64,000 bases of DNA, taken from assembly GCA_032716605.1 (NCBI GenBank), contig CM064501.1:19572687-19636686 (forward strand), in the 5' to 3' direction. The stretch comes from Paralithodes platypus. Its lineage: Eukaryota > Arthropoda > Malacostraca > Decapoda > Lithodidae. The position numbers were made by a program, and so were the translations under genes. Shown in pieces: positions 31,266 to 45,039 of this stretch (within the stretch, counting starts at the first letter, position 1; every line of letters begins with the position of its first letter). The notes beneath the pieces are model-generated. The model did no database searches, was not told the origin of the DNA, and saw only the letters and a list, made by a program, of their open reading frames with translations.

Positions 31266-33499
31266 CTAGACCCTCTGCCTTAAAGCTATACATGGTAAGG
31301 AAGGTTTGTCTAGAGCAACTGACAAGTATCTAGAGAGAAACGTATGATTAGACGCCCACAATTGTGTGGACGCAATATCTTCAACTGAAAAGTTTTTCAG
31401 GAAACGTAAAGAGGCCGCCCACTTGCGTAAATCGTGGGCCCTACCCACAACGCCGGGATTACTCTCTTTAATGACTTCTACCAGAAGAGAGGCTAATCGC
31501 CGTTTAAGTAAGCGTTTACCCGTACTCGCTACCCATAAAGCACCTTGGGGCTATGAGGAGCTATTCTCAAATATTTGGTTAGAGCTTGCACTGGACATAA
31601 ATTATGATGCACCTTTCCCCTTTTTAACGCCGGCACCGTGAACTCAGAAAACACGTGTGCACTATGCTCATTCTTGGCTACAAACGCCGGGGAGGGTGCA
31701 ATGGAAATTGAATCATTAAGTCTACCAAACCTAGGACAATTAGGTGTGTTGCTCATCGCCGCCAGCTCAGACACTCTGTTTCCGGTGGCCAAAGCCAAAA
31801 GGAAAACTGCCTTCTTTAAGATTAAAGCAAAGTCTGCAGTATTTTGATACAGACGAGAATGAAGTAAAGACAAAGCTTTGTCCAGAGACCAAGTAGGCAT
31901 GAGCTGACGGGGAGGTGGGCGGAGTTTAAAACACGCTCTCATAAATCCTGTTTCCTCCGCCACCGGTATGGATAGACCTGTAAGGTCGAAAAAGGGCACT
32001 CTAATCGCAGTTAAGTGATTCTTCAAAGTAACCACAGATAAACGTTTCTGCTCAAACAGATAGTTCAAGTAATTAAAAACCAATGCCACTGAGGGTACAG
32101 TTTGTTCCGTTCTAACAATCCAAGAAGTAAAAGCTTTCCAATGAGATTGATATTGTCGCTTAGTAGACTGAGTATATTGATTGAGCAATTTATTGGTCAC
32201 ATCCCTACCGTATGGTGCTAGCCACTTGGCCTCCTGAATGTCCATAATGCAAAAGTCAGCGAGGTCTCTAGGTTGCCAATCGTGTCTAAGTGGAAGTACC
32301 CGACCGGGAGCGATACCGGGTCCGGGCACCACATTATTAATTGCTGGTACCACACCTGCGCCGGCCACAGGGGCGCGATTAGCGAGACTAAGCCTCGATA
32401 AACTCGTAGTTTGTTCACTACGTGGCACATTAGTGACGCATCTGGCGGCGGAAACAGATAGATGGAGCTCCATCTGTTCCAGTCTGTCACTAGGGCGTCT
32501 GGCCCCCCTGCCGGCGTTATCGCCCGGCGGGTGAGGTATAGAGGGAGCTTGTGAGTCTCCTCGGACGCAAAAAAGATCCACTTGTGGATGGGAGAGCTCC
32601 GCAATCATTAGGTCGAAAATGGGTTGCTTGAGCTCCCATTCTACTGTCGTGCTCTGTCTCCGGGACAGAGCGTCTGCCCAGACGTTCGCTACGCCTGGGA
32701 GATAAGATGCGTGAAGATAAATATCTAGACTTGTGGCTAGAACAAAAATCTCTTCCGACACGAGTAGCAACTTCCTTGACCTCGTTGACCCTTGTTTCTG
32801 AATACAGTGAACTGCATTCAGATTGTCCATTCTGAAGGCCACCGACTTGCCCCGTAACGCCGGGCCGTGAGCCTGAAGGAAATACAAGGGGACTAGTAAC
32901 TCTTTGACATTTATGTGAGAGATTTCTAAGTGGGACCAAAGTCCCTGACCCTGGTGCCCTGATTTGACTGAAATCCCCACCCTATGGTGCCTGACGCATC
33001 CGTGTCTACCCATACCGTTGGAGGAGGAGAGGTCCATGACATGATTGAGTGCAATGTTTCCCTCTTCGCCCAGACCGCTAGTAAGGTGTGGATTAATTTT
33101 GGTATGGGCCATAATTTTCCCGCCGGTAAGAGTGGGAAATATTTGTTGCCTTCCAATATTAATCGTTTTACTTTCATCCGGCCCAACTTGACAGTTAGCT
33201 GAATCCAGTTGAGAGAGCCGACCAGAGACTCCCAGACTCTTCGTGTCGTAGTCAGACTGTGAAGAAACCTGAACAGTTTCCTGCGAAACCTGTTGCGATT
33301 GTCCACACTCTGACTCAGAGTGAGAGCGGCGGTGTCCCAGACCAGCCCTATCCACTGAATTACTCTTGAGGGAACAAGGTTTGACTTTACCAGATTTACC
33401 TTGAAGCCTAGAGTTTTGACATGATTTAAAATGATATTGACATGTTTTATGCATAATTGTGGTGCCCCTGGCACCACCAGCCAGTCGTCTAGATACCAC
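31266..33499 (-). pseudogene. Tyrosine recombinase frame, copy D
   Basis: Recombinase domain about 32220-31266, with ATGNRVSELAAM, GRAHDLRKWAASLRF and HTFLSRYL. A one-base deletion near 31540 (TTTATGGGT for TTTATTGGGT) shifts the catalytic H-x-x-R and Tyr out of frame. As in copy B the open frame extends upstream over the RT/RNase H region to about 33499. The stretch 30706-31265 beyond it is the 3' non-coding region. Confidence 0.8.
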
Positions 33500-34124
33500 A
33501 ACACTCTGATTGCCTGTTTTAACAACGGCATCAGGGCTTGCCCGGACTAGTTTCGTGAATAATACGAGGTGCTAGGTTCAAACCGAACGGCATCCTCTGA
33601 AAAACAAAATTTTGGTGCCTGATCCTCAAGGCCAGAAACCTTTGAAATCTTTTGTTGACCGACACGTGCCAATAGGCGTCTGTCAGGTCTAGGGAACACA
33701 TCCAGCCTCCCGGCGGAAGTGTTAGCACTGATTGATGACTGTTAACATTCTGAAAGACTCGTTGTAAATGTGAAGATTCAGATAAGACAGGTCTACGACC
33801 GGCCTCATCTGAACACTGTCCCGTTTGGGAACCAAAAACAGTTTTGACGTGAATACAGGGTAATCTGGAGGGACCGTATGCATGACATTCTTGGCAATCA
33901 TCTCCTGGACCAGCGACTCCACCTCTAATCAAACACAATTTTCCGTTGTGGCCTGACGTAAGCGAGGTCGCCGGAGCCACTGCCAAGTGATGCCTTTGCG
34001 TGCCTCCATCTGTGCCCAGGTTTTTAACGGCCATAGCTTGGTGACACGTTCGGAACGACCCAGTTAGCAGACAAGGGTTCGCCGGCTGTACTTCCCTCGG
34101 TTCCTCCGGCTCTAAGACAGGCAC
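32218..34124 (-). pseudogene. Reverse transcriptase-RNase H, copy D
   Basis: Same motifs as copy B: SLDLTDAYWHV, VLWYLDDWLVV, VWVDTDASGTIGWGF, FRMDNLNAVHCIQ. The gag-RT junction reads TGG where copy B has TGA, supporting a fused Gag-RT polyprotein in the ancestor. Split into at least four frames by small indels (near 33535, 33725, 32960 and 32575). Confidence 0.8.
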
Positions 34125-36766
34125 TGGGAGTGAGAAAGACTTTAGTTTTTTGATGGTGGGTTTGGTGGTGTTGGACGCTTCGCCGGCTGGCTGGTGTGGG
34201 CCGAAGAGTGGCCCTGCCCCGGCTTATACTGGCCGCGTCCCCTCTGTCCTGAAAACCCTCTCTGTCTATGCCATGAACTGACCCAGGGGGGATTGGGAGG
34301 ACTTAGGCGGAAGAAACGGCTTAGAACCCCCTGGCTGAGCTTTAGTAGGAGGCTTAGGTTTGGGGAAGTTAAATGCAGGTTTCTTAGCCTGTGCGGGTCT
34401 GAGCTTCACGGCCTGTGCCATGTGAAACACTGTTCGCCATACATCAGGGGACATTAAAGAAGGAGTAAGTACTGGGGACATTACCACCTGGTTAGCAATG
34501 CGATCAGGCAGCTTGCGAACTAATGACATCCTAAGATCCTGTCGTGCTCGCACCGCCTCAAGTAAGGCTGTGCGTATGTCACCTAAGGATTGAATCGAAC
34601 GACTGAAGAATCAGAGGCCGGGCTAACTCAACTGATCTTCGAGCATCCGCGTCTGCGATTGCCTGAGTAGACCTGAGTAAAGACTTAGCCACCTGTTGAG
34701 AAACTATGTACTGTGAAAACAGGCGGAACGCTTTTCCCCTTAGCCTAAATTCCTCTGTCTAGGTGAGAGGGGGTAGGGGTAGTGAATGGTTCCTTTAGTT
34801 CACAAAGAGTAATCTTAGGGGCAGCTAGAAAAGAAAATAAAGCTGACGGAACTCCGCCGGCAGAACCTACCGGCATGGAGAACCATGAATGTGTATCCTT
34901 ATGATCTGGTGGGAAGATTTAGAAGTGAAAGTGGTTGCAAAGTTTTGAGCCTCTCCCTCCCAATCCACCCAAGGTCCTGGTCCCAACTGTCCCACCTTCA
35001 ACACTGGATTAGCTGTCTCGTCTGTGACGGTCTGTAAATCTAGTTCAGGAGTATGAGCTGACAGAGCCTTAATATCATTAAACCCATCCAGCTTAGACCA
35101 GTCTGAAAAAAGTTTTGAAGCTGAGGCAGGGGGTAAAGCAGGCTTAGATGCATAAACAAAATAATCCTGATGATAATAACTAGGTATAGCCTTGATATTT
35201 ACGTCCAAAACATTTCCCAAGGCATCCAATGCCCTTAATTTCTTTGACTTATTTCCCTGGATAAACCACTCACGTGGTACCGGGAGTTCCCCTGACAAGG
35301 TAGGCTGGGCAAGCTCTGGCTTAGAGGGGTTCAAAGGAACCCATGACTCGTCTGGCCCATAAAGCAGGGGCATAGCTACCTTTCTAAGAGGCGCTTTGTC
35401 TAGAGGGGGTGGATTAACATCCGTAATGACCCTGACATTTGACGTAGTGAATGCCGCCGTAGCTGGCTTAGAGCTCCCTGCCGGTGACAGAGTAGGAGGG
35501 TTAGGAATCTTAGATAAATCGATTGTCGTTATCAGAGGCCGTACCGCAGAACTTGTCAAGGGAGGCCCCCAAGTCCATTGTGGGGTTTTCTCGTTGTTGA
35601 TTAAAGAATTTAGATAGAGCATGATTAAGTAACCCATCAATTTCTTGTGGCTGTAACAAACTGGTTAGATGCAGAACTTTCAGGTGAATCAGTATTATCA
35701 TGGGCGGCGTCCAGGCCTGAGCCTGACCCTTGTCCATCCCTATCTGAAATTATTGACACTTCATCTTGTTCCTCCCGATCCTCCTGAGAAGACCCCGCCG
35801 AGGCAGGGGCACCTTGTTTCCAAGATAAGTCAGGGATAGAGGATGGGGTCGCCGCGTCCCTGTGGACATCGGCTACTGTGTGACTCGTATGAGTCGGACG
35901 TGGATGGTCAGACCCCTGAGCAAACCGCCAAACACTCGAGGCTCTGGCCTACGCTCTCGCTTGAGAGTCTGAAACATTCTCAATTATTGAATTTCCTGAA
36001 CTTTCCGTTTCTAGGGTTAAAATATCAATAGGTAAAACTTGTTTAGGGACAGGCGCTTCACTATACTCTGAGGCTGTAACAGAAACATTTTCAGGTGTAG
36101 AGGTACGATGAGATGCACTAGACTTAGGAGAATGTCGAGAGGACTTCCTATGGGAATCCTTTTTGAAGGATTTGTGGCTACGGTGTGACCGCGAACTAGA
36201 CCTAGGTTTGGAAGAATCACCACCATGACCACTGGGGGAAGCTTCAGTCTTACACTTCTTACTAGCCGGGGAAGAGGCCCGACTTGAAGACTGCTGTCTG
36301 AGAGGTGACCTTGACCTCGATCGCGCCTGCGACGAGGAGGTGGCTGCCGGGGGAGTAGGCTCTCTCGGGCGTTTAGACGTATCCACAGACGATACAGAAC
36401 CCTGGCTAGTCTCTGTCGGCTTAAAACCCGTTACTGCTAGAGGTACGTTTAGGGGGAGGGTGCTCTGACAGCAACTTATCCCAAAGTGGGACGTTGTCAC
36501 ATTGAAGTGACTTATGTGCGACAATGGTAGTGTAGGCCGACATTTGTGTGTCTGACCTCTCTCAACGCTACCGCCGCGGTCTTGTCATTGTCACACAGTA
36601 CTTTATTGGCTAATTGGGAGCAAAAGGAACAATTAAGTGTAACCCAGAGACCCCTTGAACGGTCTAGACATCTAACACACCTTATGCAAAGGGTATGCGC
36701 AAAAATTGGGATACCCGCGCAAGTAGGGGTAATGCACAGGGCAGAAAGTGGGGCCACAGTAGCCAT
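34125..36766 (-). pseudogene. gag: DIRS Gag, copy D
   Basis: N-terminal Cys-rich start (MATVAPLSALCITPTCAG) at 36766 and RS-rich region about 36440-36150, then the conserved PLLYGPDESW block. Broken into at least five frames by one- or two-base indels relative to copy B. Because the rest is almost identical to B, sequencing error is a realistic explanation for some of these. Confidence 0.8.
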
Positions 36767-38886
36767 GACAGAGACTGGTGTGAGGAAACTACCGCCGGGT
36801 CTGTATTGGTCCGCCGGAGCTCAGCTCTGGAAAAATAAAGAAAATTTCCAGGAATTAATGCTGCATAAGGTTAACCCACGTGTTCGCATACAAGTCTTAA
36901 AAACCCGCCTTGTAACGGCATGCAAAGACACAGCTAACACATTCTCGCTACGCGGCTGGGTGTAAAGAGGCTAAACAAATCTTCTTAGCTAAAGAACAAG
37001 AAGAATACCCTCTGATATAATGGTCCAGTATGCCGCTTATAGCCTGTGGGAGGTGGTGACTGTCTCAAGATTCAATTTTGTAAGCAAAGCCCCCCTCATA
37101 AAGACGCCGGCCCTTGAAATATTTTAGTAGAATAGCCCAGGGCAGGAATATACGAGATCCTGATTTTTAAACGAATTGTCCCAAACGATCGTCGTAAAAA
37201 TAGAAGGCGGCCGATACTGAAAGTATCACCCAATTAAGGTTAATCGAAATTGAATTTGTTTATAAATTCCTTAGTTCCTCCCCTTAGGGGCACCCGCCGG
37301 GTGTGGGAATCGATTTGGTTGTAAACCTCACTGAACCTTCAATTGCCGTAAGAGTAAAGGCAGCGATACACAGAGTATCACTCAAATGGATTGGTTAACT
37401 ATATGAGACCTAAGTCGTTTATCCCACCCTGCTCAGGTGCACCCGCCGGGTGAGAAGTCTAAAAGTTAACCCCACAAGTTCCTGACCCCACTTCTTTGTA
37501 AAAGATCGCCGGGGAGGAACGCCTAAACAACAGCTAGGTTTTCCATGTGGTTGTCGTAAACCAGGTAGAAAAAACCTATAAAAACGAGTGTTCTCAAGAA
37601 CGTCGTTTCTTTATATATATCTAAATATATATGTAAGGATGGGTACAGCCATCCCGCCGGGAATTTAAAGGAGGCCTGAAACCAGGCACCCACAGAGACG
37701 CAGTCCTGTAGTGCCACAGACACCTCCCCACGCCGGGGAACCAGCCAGAGTTAAAAACCACGTGTGGCCCAACACTGCTCATCGGTCAGGATTTTTCATG
37801 GTGAAACCGAGAAAAAACACCGCCGGAAGGCAAACCCCACCCTGAACAGACACCATCTGAACCATACGACACGAGGAGAGACACGCACGACTAACCAAGG
37901 TCACAACATCATCCGTGGAATTAGCCAATACACAACTAAACCAGGAAACAATTATAGTCCGAGAAATTAGCCAATACACCACTAAAACCCGTATACACAT
38001 GACACAGTAGGGCAGATTTATAAAAATACATAATAACACTAAACTTGTGGCAAAGCTACGAGCGGTCTGGCTAGGCCTAGGTAGACGGCATGAAAATAGT
38101 TGAAATATAAACACACACTGGAATATCACAACAGGAACCACCGCCAACACACCACCGAAGCGATAACTTCCCACCCCGGGAAGCCTGACACGGACCCAGA
38201 AAAAACTTCACTAAGTGAAGAAAAATACGCTGGGAACGTCAGCAAACACACAGCTTACCTCATCAGAAGGATAAAAGGCAGCAATAATTAACGCGTAATG
38301 AAAGCCGCCTGCATCACCAACTAACACAACTGTGAAAAGTTCACGTGTCCACAACAGGACCACGAGGGTACATCCGAAATAGATGCCCCATACACACGAC
38401 CCAAACTACACTGCACTGCGGGCAACCAGCCCAGGACACTCCTGCTACGCCTATCCTAACCTTACTCGATACATCCTAGAGTAAACAAATGAGAAAAAAA
38501 CTCACTAGGGACGCAACGAATGCGGAACCAGCGGAGCCTGAAAGGTACGTCCGGGCAGGCTGAGCGCAGAGCAAAGAAGGAGGAATGACGCCTGATTCAG
38601 CGTCTGGTCAGAAATCCACACAAGTACATCCACGATATGATGGAAAGCTTATTGGATAGTTATTCTTATTTTCTTTTTGTTTTTTATTTTTTACGAAGTT
38701 TTTTCGTAGTGAGAACCCAATTCATAATGACTGAAGCCATGAGTGAGGTCGCGTGCGCTCATGATGAAGGCTCCTCAGTTTTTTAAATGCCCTGCGCGGT
38801 AGATTCAAACTACGGCGGATTAGTGTTTGAAGAGGATGCCTTATGTAATAGGCATGTTCGTCAATGATGGAGGGGCCACTAATAAA
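36767..38886 (-). other. Leader and right ITR of copy D
   Basis: Leader 36767-38575, collinear with copy B (two 142-bp-type units at about 37205-37460, CCCGCCGGG hairpin cores), followed by the right ITR 38576-38886 with TACGAAGTTTTTTCGTA at about 38691. No gene. Confidence 0.75.
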
Positions 38887-40918
38887 TACAAGATTTTGTA
38901 AAAATTGGAATGGAAACTTTTATTCCTCATCAAAAGTACAGTAAAAGATCTAATTCACCTAAATGGTTTTGACCAATTGTGCTAGAGTAACTGAACAAAA
39001 AAACAATAGCCTACAATGCATACACAAGATCAAAAACACATGAAGCCTTTAATTACTTTAGAAACATCATGAAATCATGCCAAAACTGTATTAAACCTAA
39101 CTAAATCAAACTTTCTCCACAAGCAGGCAAATAAACTTCTAAATAATCCAAATGATAAAATATTTTGGTCTAGCTCTTAACTCATTCAAATCCAACTTCA
39201 CTACTGCTTCATCCATTCCACCATTAAAATCTCTGACTGGCAATCTTGTAAGTGACCCAGCGAGGTAAGCTAACCTTCTTGCGGATATTTTCTCCACCAA
39301 CTCAACCTTAGATGAAATAAATCAAGATGTCCCTGTACTTAATTTTAATTCGCCTGAAATTCCCTCACTTAAGATCCACACCAGACATGTCAAAACTATT
39401 TTGCAGAATCTCTCAGTAGATAAGGCTCCTGGTCCAGATGAAATTCTCCAATAGTACTTAAGAATTGCTCCTCGGTGCTCGCTCCTGTATTGGCAAAATT
39501 TTTCCGTCTGTGTACTCATACCTCATGCTTCCCAGTACCCTGGAAAGAAGCAAACATCCATTCAGTTCCTAAAAAAGGTGCCTCTTCAGATCCATCAAAC
39601 TACAGACCAATAGCTATAACTTCCACTCTTGGTAAAGTCTTTGAAATTATATTAAATAATCACATAATTAAGCATCTTGAGAATAATAAATTAATCAGTG
39701 ATAGGCAATATGGTTTTAGACGATGTCGATCAACTGCAGACATTCTTTGCCTTCTTACGCATCAAATCAACCAAGCTACAGACCAACATGGTGAAACACC
39801 TACAATAGCACTGGATATATCAAAGGCATTTGATAGAGTCTGGCATCAATCCTTATTGTCGAAGATGTCACACTACGGCCTTGCATCATTAGTTCCACTA
39901 ATTTCTTCTTATCTTCATAACAGAAAAATATGTGTAATGGTAGATGGCCTTTATTCTCTATTTCACTCAATAAATGCGTGGTGTTCCCCAGGGATAAGTT
40001 TTGGCCCCAACTCTGTTCCTCATTCATATCAATGATCTCATATCTACCACTCATAATCCAATACATTCCTACGCAGATGACTCCACCCCCGGCAGTTCCT
40101 TCACATTTACCAATTCTTTCACCAACCCGATCTTATAAATTCAAAAATAACACTGCAATTACTCTGAACCAGATCCTTTCTAGAATTAATGAATGGGGAC
40201 AAGAGAATCTAGTTTCCTTTAAGGCACAGAAAACCAAGTACATTCAATTTTCTAAACCGACAGAATCTCCTGACTCCCATATAATTTTTTAATGATGTAC
40301 ATATTGCCACTTCCCCTAGTCTTGACATTCTCGTGTAACATTAACTACTAACTTGAGCTGGACACATTAGTGTTAGAAGCATTGCTAAGAATGCCTCTAA
40401 AAACTGGGACTCCTGTACAGAGTTCGAGAATTCTTCACTGACGAGCAGTTGGCCGTAATATATAAAAGTCATGTGCGTTCTCAGATGGATTACTGTTCAC
40501 CTCTGTGGGGGGGAAGTGGAGTGGTTGCATTGAGGCAGTTGGACAAAATTCAAAATAAAGCTATTAGATTAATCAATAACCCTGCAATCACACAGGACCT
40601 TCCTACATTATCCATACGAAGAAACGTTGCATCCCTTGCATTATTCTACAGATATTTTCACAGGCAATTGTTCCGCGGAACTTGCTTCAATTGTGCCGCC
40701 TCTCCACATCTTTCCCCGTAGAACTAGGGCAGCTGAGAGCGCCCATGAATTTACACTTTCTCCTCCACAATGCAGAACTTCTGCTTATCAGAATTCATTT
40801 ATCCCCAGAGCTACTACTCTTTGGAATTGCCTCGAATTGCTTTCCACAAACTTACAATCTACAAATGTTTAAATCCAGTTGTTACAAACATTTTATGAAT
40901 GGAGGATGCCTTTAGGCA
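38887..40918 (+). pseudogene. LINE-2 reverse transcriptase region
   Basis: Nearly identical to LINE-1 but with many single-base indels. Longest clear piece 39475-40035 with PKKGASSDPSNYRPIAI, GFRRCRSTADILCLL and ALDISKAFDRVWH; the catalytic YADD region is near 40070 in another frame. The C-terminal YKHFMNGGCL at 40915 matches LINE-1. Confidence 0.85.
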
Positions 40919-40990
40919 CATGGACCTTTTTGTTTTATCTGTGTTTTTCCTTCCTCCGTTCATTGTCTCTTAAAAAAAAAAAAAAAAAAA

Positions 40991-43140
40991 GTACAGGTAT
41001 AAACAAGGAAAGTTTACAGGTCATAAAGGACAAAGGTATAACAGACCGGGCCAGGGCCCGTCTTCTGCCAACGCCGGCCAGTCGGCTAGGCATCCAACAC
41101 CACCACCACCACCACCAACAAAAAACTAAAGTCTCTCTCACTCCCAGGGCCGGTCTCTCGGCGGGTGGATCGGAGGGTAGTACAGCCGGCGAAACCTTGT
41201 CTGCTAACTGGGTCCTTCCGGATGTGCCACCGCGCATGGCCATTAAATACTTGGGCGAGGATGGTGGCACGCAAAGGTATCACCTGGCAGTGGCTCCGGC
41301 GACCTCGTTTACGTCAGCCGACAAAGGCAAATTTAGTTTCATTAGAGGTGGAGTCACTGATCCGAGAAATGATCGCCAAGAATGTCATCATCCCGGTTCC
41401 TCAAAATTACCCAGTCTTTACATCCAAACTATTTCTAGTGCCAAAAAGGGACAGTGTTCAGATGAGACCAGTCGTAGACCTGTCTTATCTGAACCTCCAC
41501 ATTCACAACGTATCATATCAGGGGGATGCTGACAGTGAATCAAATCAGGCTAACACTCGTCCGCCGGTGATGTTGGGGGTCAAGGGATGTGACTCTTTAA
41601 AGGACCTGACAGACAGGCGTATTGGCAACGTCTGCGGTAAACAAAAGAGTTTGCAAACGGTTTTTGGCCTTACGAATAATGAATCAGACTTAGGTCTAAA
41701 GTTCAGAGGTTGCCGGTTTAAGGGAGTTGGAACCTGGGCACCTTCGCTTAGTTGATCCACGAAATTAGTCCGGCAAGGGCCCTGATGCCCTTGTTATAAC
41801 GCGGGATCAGGATTTTGTGGTAGTCTAGAACGACTGGCTAGGGTAGTATCAGAGACGTAACAATTATGCGTCAATCAATGTCAACATAACATTAAATCAT
41901 GTCAAAATCGCTAGGGTTCAAGGTAAACCTGGTAAAGTCAAACCTTGTTCCCGCACTAGTAGTTCAGTGGATAGGGCTGGTTTTGGGACCCAGACTCAAC
42001 TCTCACCTCAATGAGTCAGAGTGTGGACAAATCGAAACAGATGTTCGCAGGAAAATTGTTTTTCTGTTCCTGTCACAGTCCTGACTAACGACAGCCGGAG
42101 GAATCTGGGAGTCTCTGGTGCCGGTCTTTCTCTCAAGCTGGTATTCAACTAACTGTACAGTTGGGGCCGGTTGAAAGTCAAAACGTTTAATATTGGAAGG
42201 CAACAAATATTTTTCCCACTTTTGCTGGCGGAAAAATTATGGCCCATACCAAAATGTAATCCACAACTTACTAGGCGGTCTGGGCGAAGAGGAAAACGTT
42301 CTGCACTCAGTAATTGTGTCATGGACCTCGTTCCCTCCAACCGCCGGTATGGGTAGACACGGAGTGCGTCAGGAACGATAGGTTGGGGCTTTGGTCAGCT
42401 CAACCAAGGGCAACCATGTTCAAGGGCTCTTGGGTCCCATTTAGAAATCTCCACATCAATGTCAAAGAATTTATAGTCCCCTTATATTTCCTTCAGGCTC
42501 AACGGCTCTACGTTTACGGGGCCAGTCCGGTGTGCCTTCCAGAATGGACAATCTGATGCGGTTCACAAACTGTATTCAGGAAACAGGGGGTCACCGAGAT
42601 CTCGGAATTTGCTAAACGTGTCAGAAAATATGTTTTATTCTAGCCAACAGGCTGGACATATTCATCTTCACACGCATCTTATCTCCCAGGCGTAGCAACA
42701 CGTCTGGGCAGACGCTCTGTCCTCGGAAGACGAGAGCACAACAGTAAATGGGCGCTCAAGCGAACCATTTTCGAAACCAAATGATTGGCGGAGACCTTAC
42801 CATGCCACAAGTGGATTTGTTTGCGTCAGAAGGAGACTCCCAGCAACTTCGCACTGTACCTCACCCGCCTGACGTATAACGCACGGTTGGGCGTGCCAGA
42901 CGCACTTGGTGACAGACGTGGAACAGGTGGAGTTCCATTTATCTGTTTCCCGTGCCGCCAGGACGCGTCTCTAATGTGCCAAGGTTTAAACAAAACTACA
43001 AGATTATCGGTGGGCGTAGTCCTCGCTCACTCCGGCAGCCCCTGTGGCGCGGCGCAGTTTGGGTGTGTGTACCAGTAATTGAAAACGTGGTGCACCGCAC
43101 CCCGTGTCCCACTCCCGGTCGGGTTTTTTCCACTTAGACA
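40991..43140 (+). pseudogene. Gag tail and RT-RNase H remnant of copy C
   Basis: Resumes gag at 40991, then shows degraded RT and RNase H: SKLFLVPKRDSVQMRPVVDLSYLN at about 41430, LGFKVNLVKSNLVP at 41905 and KEFIVPLYFLQAQ near 42465. Frameshifts occur every 50-200 bp, far more densely than in gag of the same copy west of LINE-2. The YLDD box region near 41815 is scrambled. Confidence 0.75.
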
Positions 43141-43239
43141 CAATTGGCAACCTAGAGTACCGGGTCCGCTGACTTTTTGCATTATGGGGAACATTTCAGG
43201 TAAGGCCCAAGTGGCCTAGCCACGCATAGTGGTAGAGAC

Positions 43240-44374
43240 GTGACCAATAAATCTCATGGAATTCAAGTATACCCAGTCCTACAAGCGACAGTATCAATCG
43301 CATTGTGCAAGCCTTTACTTCTTGGATTCTGTAGAACAGAACAAACTGTGCCCCTCGGTGGCGTTTGGTTTTTTAAATTATTTAAAGTTCATCTGTTCGA
43401 GCAGAAACGTTGTATCTGTAGTAACGTTGAAAAATCACTTAAACAGCGATTAGGATGCCCATGTTTGGACCTTACCGGTTGCTCCACCATACCAGTCGTC
43501 GGAGGAAACAGGTTTGTATGAGTGTATGGGTTTTAAACTCCGCCCCGACCTCCCCGTCAGCTCAGTGTCACCTACTTGGGCTCTGGATAAAAAACCAAAG
43601 CATTGTCACGTTACTAGGGGAAGAGGGGGGGGGGGGGGGGGTCATTCCAAATGTACCAAAATACAACAAAAATGCATGCTTGATATTTACAGTACTTTTA
43701 AAAAGGTGCAGTAATTTCCTTATGGTCTTTTGTGGACAACTACCGGTGAACGTAGGAGAAATCTGAGCTGGCGGCGATGAAAGCAACACACCTAATTGCC
43801 CTCAGGTTTGGTAGGCTTAATGAGTGTATTCACAGAAGGGAGCAAAAATGTAGGCAACTTCATTCCCCAGGTTTCATAGGCCAAGAATGAGCACAGTGAA
43901 CACGTTGTTTTTCAGAAGTTTCACGGTGCCGGGCGTTGAAAAGGGGAAAGGTGCACAATAAATTTATGTCCAATGCCGGCTCTAACCAAATATTTGAGAG
44001 TAGGCTCGCTCTAAATCACCAGGAAAGGGTTGGCTTTATTGGGTCTAAGCCGAAATGAAATAACGGGTAAAGCGCTTGAGTGAATAAAGACGTAAACTGG
44101 CGTTCTCTCTTGGTCGGAGGTCATGTAGGAAGAGAGTAATCCCAACAAGCGGCGTAATTGTGGATATAGTATGGGCCCACGACTATTCTAAACAACAAGT
44201 GGGCAGAAACCTCCTTTGCGTTTTTTTTTTTACCTTTTTTTTTGAATTTTGTGTTTTGTGTGATAGGGAAAGTCAAAATCTGGGGAAGGAGGCTTTATTA
44301 TTGTGTTTAGTTTTTTGTTTTTTTTTCTTTTTTTTTTTTTTATAAATTTTTTTTTTTTTTCAATCTTATTTTTT

Positions 44375-44423
<49 letters not shown>

Positions 44424-44436
44424 TTTTTTTCTTTTT

Positions 44437-44476
<40 letters not shown>

Positions 44477-44650
44477 CCTTAAAAATTTGGTTCTGTTTGA
44501 AGATATTACGTCCACACAGTTGTGGTGGCCTCTTAATCATAGGAAACGTTTTTGACTCGATACCTTTCAGTAGCTCTAGACAAACCTATCCCTTTGCCAT
44601 GTATGCGAGCTTTAAGGCAGAGGGTAAACTAGGTGGCCCCTAAAGGTCAC
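43240..44650 (+). pseudogene. Tyrosine recombinase remnant of copy C
   Basis: Pieces such as YKRQYQSH, SVVTLKNHLNSD and LELAAMK-like sequence near 43770 match copies B and D. A G-run (about 43626-43641) and the T-rich tract at 44221-44474 interrupt it. The H-x-x-R segment around 44170-44220 is not readable as protein. Confidence 0.65.
44221..44474. repeat. T-rich low-complexity tract inside the copy C recombinase
   Basis: About 250 bp of mostly T, absent at the same place in B and D, where the sequence passes directly from GCCTCTTTACG to TTTCCTGAAAAACTTTTC. It could be an expanded T-run, a degraded poly(A)/poly(T) insertion or an assembly artefact. Confidence 0.7.
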
Positions 44651-45039
44651 TTCATTGTTTAATTTTCAAGTAAAGGTGGGGGGGGGGTTGGGGGGGTGAG
44701 GGGTGGTGTGTTGGCAGGTCAGTGTAACATAGGACACCCTAGACCCCGCCGTGAGTATGTGAGCTGTGAGTACTTAGTTATGGGTATTGTATTGATATGA
44801 AAATTTGCTCTGTACTAATTCAGTGGAGGACTTGTGCTAGTACAATGGGAGTGACAAACAACACGTTGGTTGTTTGTAAGTAGTTTTGGCCTGTGAGACA
44901 ATCGAAGTTTTAAGCATTGGCTGGTGCTTTTTGGCCCAAGATATATCCACTAGTTTTATGGGCATTATATGTGCACATGTAAAGTTAAAATTTTTTTTAT
45001 TTTTTCACGCACTTATTTTAATGGGGGGTGCCTTATTAA
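44651..45039 (+). other. 3' non-coding region of copy C, first part
   Basis: Degraded counterpart of the 3' region of B and D (shared ACACCCTAGACCCCGCC and TTTGCTCTGTACTAA-type sequence), ending at the TTAA that marks the MITE insertion. No gene. Confidence 0.55.

Larger units (their letters stand above)
30174..38886 (-). mobile_element. DIRS-like retrotransposon copy D, full length (8,713 bp), nested in LINE-2
   Basis: Borders come from the uninterrupted LINE-1. The element lies between CACAT (to 30173) and TACAAG (from 38887), with a single T shared and no target duplication. Gene order and ends match copy B, of which it is a near-identical relative. All genes carry numerous single-base indels. 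It must be younger than LINE-2, which is younger than copy C. Confidence 0.92.
29341..40990 (+). mobile_element. LINE-2: non-LTR element, interrupted by DIRS copy D
   Basis: Same family as LINE-1 but with more 5' sequence. Left part 29341-30173, right part 38887-40990 ending in a poly(A) of about 19. It sits inside gag of copy C. The left part ends TTGAGCCACAT and the right part begins TACAAGATTTTG; LINE-1 reads TTGAGCCACATACAAGATTTTG, so only the DIRS element separates them. Confidence 0.9.
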
